From Deltaproteobacteria bacterium (GTDB lineage Bacteria; Desulfobacterota; Desulfobaccia; Desulfobaccales; 0-14-0-80-60-11), in the NCBI GenBank assembly GCA_023381945.1, contig JAMCQY010000306.1:1-7692 (forward strand): a stretch of DNA of 7,692 nt. Reading direction: 5' to 3'. The translations under genes and the position numbers were made by a program. This document shows positions 5,610 through 7,692 of this stretch, piece after piece. Below the pieces are notes generated by a model. That model worked only from the letters and a program-made list of their open reading frames with translations. It had not been told where the DNA came from and searched no databases. Position 1 is the stretch's first letter. Each line of letters starts with the position of its first letter.

Positions 5610-5919
5610 CTCAATCCTCTCCTTGGCTTGGTTTTGAGGGCTAATATGTTCAAACTGCCAAATCACCCCTGGGTTGGGGTGTCTTGGCACTCTCAACCTG
5701 CGAGAGAGTTGAAATTGATTGCCAGGTCTATGCGTAGCTTGCAGGGTTTAAGATCGTTCGGGGTGTGATATCACTGACCTGGCTAAGAATCACTTCTATC
5801 CGTATACCTTCATCAATGGAATTCAGGTAAGAATGTCTCCGGGAAAAGTCAAGTCCGTGGTTGGTGAACGGGGCGTCTGGGCTATTATTGACCAGTTGTC
5901 ATCACCCGATCTTTCCTGA
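5610..5919. other. 310-bp gene-free region upstream of the duplicated block
   Basis: It separates the stop of the exported protein at 5920 from the Spy-like B start. It holds the imperfect palindrome at 5656-5689, a second short dyad ACTCTC/GAGAGT (5689-5694 and 5704-5709), and a perfect 10-bp palindrome GTGATATCAC at 5765-5774. The promoter of the duplicated block should be here, but the best minus-strand candidate (TTGACT at 5852-5847 with TACCTG 17 bp on) has a poor -10, so I do not call it. No open frame with coding character was seen on either strand. Confidence 0.6.
5656..5689 (-). promoter_or_regulatory. Imperfect palindrome upstream of Spy-like B, operator or leader hairpin
   Basis: TGCCAA (5656-5661) pairs with TTGGCA (5684-5689) and CACCCC (5664-5669) with GGGGTG (5676-5681), with a 2x2 mismatch between the two stems and a TGGGTT loop. 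The 34-bp element ends 46 bp before the Spy-like B start. It could be a binding site for a dimeric regulator of the secreted-protein block or, if transcribed, a 5' leader hairpin. The sequence does not match an operator I can name. Confidence 0.4.
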
Positions 5920-6366
5920 TCAATCCCAGGCGGGGGTAATTCTGAGGCCTTCGTTCCCCAGTTTCAGCTCCATCCCGGTCTCCGCCGCTTTCAAGGCGAT
6001 CACAACTCCCTTGGAATTTTTCATTACCAGGGCCTCAGAACCTTCGAGAAAGGTGCCCCCGGGCTCGAAACTGTAATAATTGCCTGGGAAATCCTTGATG
6101 CTCACTAAATTATAGACATTACCAGTGGCATTTAACGTGGTAATGCCCATTCCTACGGCGCTTAGTCCTTTCACCTTGAACCTGAAGTCATCGCCTTTAT
6201 AATGCAGGTAGCCTTCGCCTTTGGTAAATCCCACCCCGAAAGAGACGCGGGTGGCGTGCATCTCCACCGTACCACTGGGACCACCTCCCTTGGGTTGGGC
6301 TGCTGACCAGGCTGGCGCCATAAAAACCATCAATGCTACGGTCAAACTCACTAAAATGCGCTTCAC
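5920..6366 (-). CDS. Exported protein of unknown function
   Basis: A 148-residue product that begins with a Sec signal peptide (KRILVSLTVALMVFMAP, probable cut after SAA at 21-23) and then a Gly-rich linker. The mature part looks beta-rich with many glycines: GVGFTKGEGYLHYKG (44-58), GMGITTLNATGNVYNL (72-87), KDFPGNYYSF (91-100), KGVVIALKA (119-127). I cannot name the family with confidence; DUF1134/EipA-like or SYLF/Ysc84-like periplasmic proteins would be the first to test. The GTG at 6366 is taken as start because AGAGGA lies 7 nt upstream and because the promoter at 6398-6426 would start RNA near 6391. This leaves the longer TTG start at 6396 outside the transcript. It is divergent from the AOR gene; the 310-bp gap to Spy-like B argues against a shared operon. 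Confidence 0.82.
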   Translation of the reverse strand: MKRILVSLTVALMVFMAPAWSAAQPKGGGPSGTVEMHATRVSFGVGFTKGEGYLHYKGDDFRFKVKGLSAVGMGITTLNATGNVYNLVSIKDFPGNYYSFEPGGTFLEGSEALVMKNSKGVVIALKAAETGMELKLGNEGLRITPAWD

Positions 6367-6397
6367 GGGCTTTTCCTCTGCAAATAGTCTTGCCAAA

Positions 6398-6426
6398 AAA
6401 ATAAGTTTTCATCTGAATGATGTCAA
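6398..6426 (-). promoter_or_regulatory. Sigma-70-type promoter for the exported protein
   Basis: On the minus strand TTGACA (6426-6421) is followed after exactly 17 bp by TATTTT (6403-6398). The predicted start near 6391 gives a leader of about 25 nt with AGAGGA before the GTG at 6366. A perfect -35 with consensus spacing and correct placement makes this one of the two best promoters in the window; the -10 matches at 4 of 6. Confidence 0.7.
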
Positions 6427-6524
6427 GTTGGGGTTATAATTGCGAGTCTTGGATCTTGGATTCCGGGCGGGTCAGATCTGAGCGGAAAGTCATTCGGAGC
6501 AAAGTTTTCCGGATAATTTCCCGG

Positions 6525-6553
6525 TTGACAGGGCTATGGATCAGTCATATTTT
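6525..6553 (+). promoter_or_regulatory. Sigma-70-type promoter for the AOR gene
   Basis: TTGACA (6525-6530), a 17-bp spacer and TATTTT (6548-6553) stand upstream of the AOR gene. RNA would start near 6560, giving a leader of about 68 nt that contains the hairpin at 6574-6597 and the AAAGGAG ribosome binding site. The hexamers and spacing are the same as those of the divergent promoter, which suggests that the same sigma factor reads both. Confidence 0.7.
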
Positions 6554-6573
6554 TAACAAGTGGACCAGTTTTT

Positions 6574-6597
6574 CCCGGCGTCACTGGAGGCGCCGGG
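6574..6597 (+). promoter_or_regulatory. Hairpin in the AOR leader
   Basis: CCCGGCG (6574-6580) and CGCCGGG (6591-6597) form a perfect, entirely G-C 7-bp stem with a 10-nt loop TCACTGGAGG. It starts about 14 nt into the predicted transcript and ends 17 nt before AAAGGAG (6615-6621). It could stabilise the mRNA 5' end or take part in control of translation. It is too simple to call a molybdenum/tungsten cofactor riboswitch. Confidence 0.45.
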
Positions 6598-6627
6598 CGG
6601 GGCGAGCCAACGCCAAAGGAGCAGACC

Positions 6628-7692
6628 ATGTCCAAGATTTTGCGTCTCAATATGGCCAACCAGACTTACCGCTGGGAAGAGGTGCCGCCGGTCTATGCCG
6701 GATTGGGAGGACGGGCCCTGACCTCCCGCCTCCTGCGGGAAGAGGTGGACCCTACCTGCCATCCACTCAGCGAAGCCAACAAACTGGTGGTGGCTCCAGG
6801 ACTGCTCACCGGGACTCCCGCGGCCAACACGGGACGCATCTCCGTGGGCGGCAAATCCCCCCTCACCGGAGGCATCAAGGAAAGTAACTCCGGAGGACTG
6901 GTCTCCCAGAAACTGGCCCGGCTGGGGATCATGGCTGTGGTCGTGGAAGGCAAGCCTCATGAGGCTGACGGCTTCTACCTGGTAAAGATTTCCAAGGATG
7001 GGGTGGAATTTTTTCCGGCCTCGGAATACGAAGGCCTGGGGAACTACCGCGTCATGGCCAACCTGTGGAAGCGTTTCGGCCGGGGAATAGGGGTGATGAG
7101 TATCGGCCAGGCAGGAGAGAAGCGCCTGACGGCGGCCAGCATCAATTTCACCGATCCCCACGGCCGCCCGGGCCGGGCGGCTGGGCGGGGAGGCCTGGGG
7201 GCCCTGATGGGCTCTAAGAAACTCAAGGCCCTGGTGGTGGATGATAAAGGCGCAAGCAGTGTCCCACTGGCTGAGCCGGAAAAATTCAAGGCCGCCGCCC
7301 GGAAATGGGCCAAATACATCATCGAACATCCTGTAAGCGGCCAGGCCCTGCCGGCCTTTGGCACCGCGGTGCTGATCAATATCGTCAATGAAGCCGGCGC
7401 CCTGCCCACCCAGAATTTTCGCGGCGGGCGCTTCGAATACGCCGAAGACATCAGCGGCGAGCGCATGGCTGAGCTCATCAAGGCCCGGGGCGGCAAGACC
7501 AAAGAAGGCTGCCATCCCGGCTGCCTGATCCAGTGTTCCCAGACTTACCATGACGCCAAAGGCAAGTATCTCACCTCCGGCTTCGAATACGAGACCATCT
7601 GGGCGCTGGGCGCCAACACCCTGATCAGGAATCTGGACGAGATCGCCCTGATCGACCGCCTGTGCGACGACTACGGCCTGGATACCATCGAG
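6628..7692 (+). CDS. Aldehyde:ferredoxin oxidoreductase family protein, N-terminal part (cut by window edge)
   Basis: Tungsten- or molybdenum-bis-pterin enzyme of the AOR family, which oxidises aldehydes to acids with ferredoxin as acceptor (or works in reverse), normally in the cytoplasm of anaerobes. The 355 residues seen are somewhat over half of the usual roughly 600. Visible: the N-terminal beta domain with AGLGGRALTSRLL (24-36), TGRIS (68-72) and KESNSGG (84-90); cofactor-binding GRGGLGALMGSKKLKA (186-201); FEYETI.ALG (319-328); and the pterin motif DDYGLD (347-352). The first three [4Fe-4S] ligands appear as C295, C299 and C303, spaced C-x3-C-x3-C. The fourth Cys and the second pterin motif lie beyond the edge. 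The ATG at 6628 follows AAAGGAG (6615-6621) at 6 nt. The substrate cannot be read from this part. No partner ferredoxin or cofactor gene is in view. Confidence 0.95.
   Translation, partial: MSKILRLNMANQTYRWEEVPPVYAGLGGRALTSRLLREEVDPTCHPLSEANKLVVAPGLLTGTPAANTGRISVGGKSPLTGGIKESNSGGLVSQKLARLGIMAVVVEGKPHEADGFYLVKISKDGVEFFPASEYEGLGNYRVMANLWKRFGRGIGVMSIGQAGEKRLTAASINFTDPHGRPGRAAGRGGLGALMGSKKLKALVVDDKGASSVPLAEPEKFKAAARKWAKYIIEHPVSGQALPAFGTAVLINIVNEAGALPTQNFRGGRFEYAEDISGERMAELIKARGGKTKEGCHPGCLIQCSQTYHDAKGKYLTSGFEYETIWALGANTLIRNLDEIALIDRLCDDYGLDTIE

Noticed and set aside
5610..5696. N-terminal extension of Spy-like B to TTG 5696
   Set aside because: There is no ribosome binding site there, and the extension would put 29 hydrophilic residues before a signal peptide.
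5684..5702. Sigma-54 promoter TTGGCAC...CTGC on the plus strand
   Set aside because: The distance between GG and GC is two bases longer than the strict 10-bp spacing, and no plus-strand gene follows.
5824..5852. Minus-strand promoter TTGACT with TACCTG for the secreted-protein block
   Set aside because: The -10 matches only two of six positions and the leader would be over 200 nt.
6367..6627. Molybdenum/tungsten cofactor riboswitch upstream of AOR
   Set aside because: The predicted leader is only about 68 nt and shows one simple hairpin; the multi-stem structure of the Moco RNA motif could not be recognised.
6553..7551. Long minus-strand open frame of 332 codons opposite the AOR gene
   Set aside because: The plus strand has the AOR family motifs and a good ribosome binding site; the antisense frame has low-complexity composition and no recognisable domain.

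Overview
The window looks like a stretch of chromosome from an anaerobic, moderately GC-rich bacterium, most plausibly a deltaproteobacterium in the broad sense (Desulfobacterota, sulfate reducer or syntroph type). The basis is the combination of an NtrC-type two-component pair, a tungsten/molybdenum aldehyde:ferredoxin oxidoreductase, and intergenic GTAGGGGCGGGTTT and GCACAGGCT palindromes of a kind I recall from such genomes. No ribosomal or other phylogenetic marker is present, so the placement is an inference.

Left part, + strand (1-3533): the C-terminal end of a sensor histidine kinase overlaps by 11 bp a sigma-54-dependent response regulator (receiver, AAA+, Fis-type HTH), forming a two-gene signalling operon. 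A 100-bp cluster of three palindromes follows, the first of which could also terminate the operon. Next is a complete bioA, the PLP aminotransferase of biotin synthesis, standing alone without other bio genes in view.

Middle part, - strand (3667-6366): a strong hairpin at 3588-3621 separates bioA from a convergent block of five small genes, all predicted to be exported. Four of them are two copies of one two-gene module: a Spy/CpxP-like helical periplasmic protein followed by a short secreted Pro/Tyr-rich protein with a Cys pair and a charged tail. Read in the direction of transcription the order is Spy-like B, Tyr-rich B, Spy-like A, Tyr-rich A. The conserved pairing and its duplication are the most interesting feature of the window; an envelope-stress or metal-related role is inferred only from the Spy/CpxP resemblance. 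Upstream of the block is a fifth exported protein of unknown function with its own promoter.

Right part (6367-7692): a divergent intergenic region carries two back-to-back sigma-70-type promoters of identical layout (TTGACA, 17 bp, TATTTT). One serves the exported protein at 6366-5920 and rules out its longer TTG start. The other serves an aldehyde:ferredoxin oxidoreductase gene that runs off the right edge. The AOR leader carries a 7-bp GC hairpin just before the ribosome binding site. I saw no CRISPR array, tRNA, rRNA, transposase or integrase.
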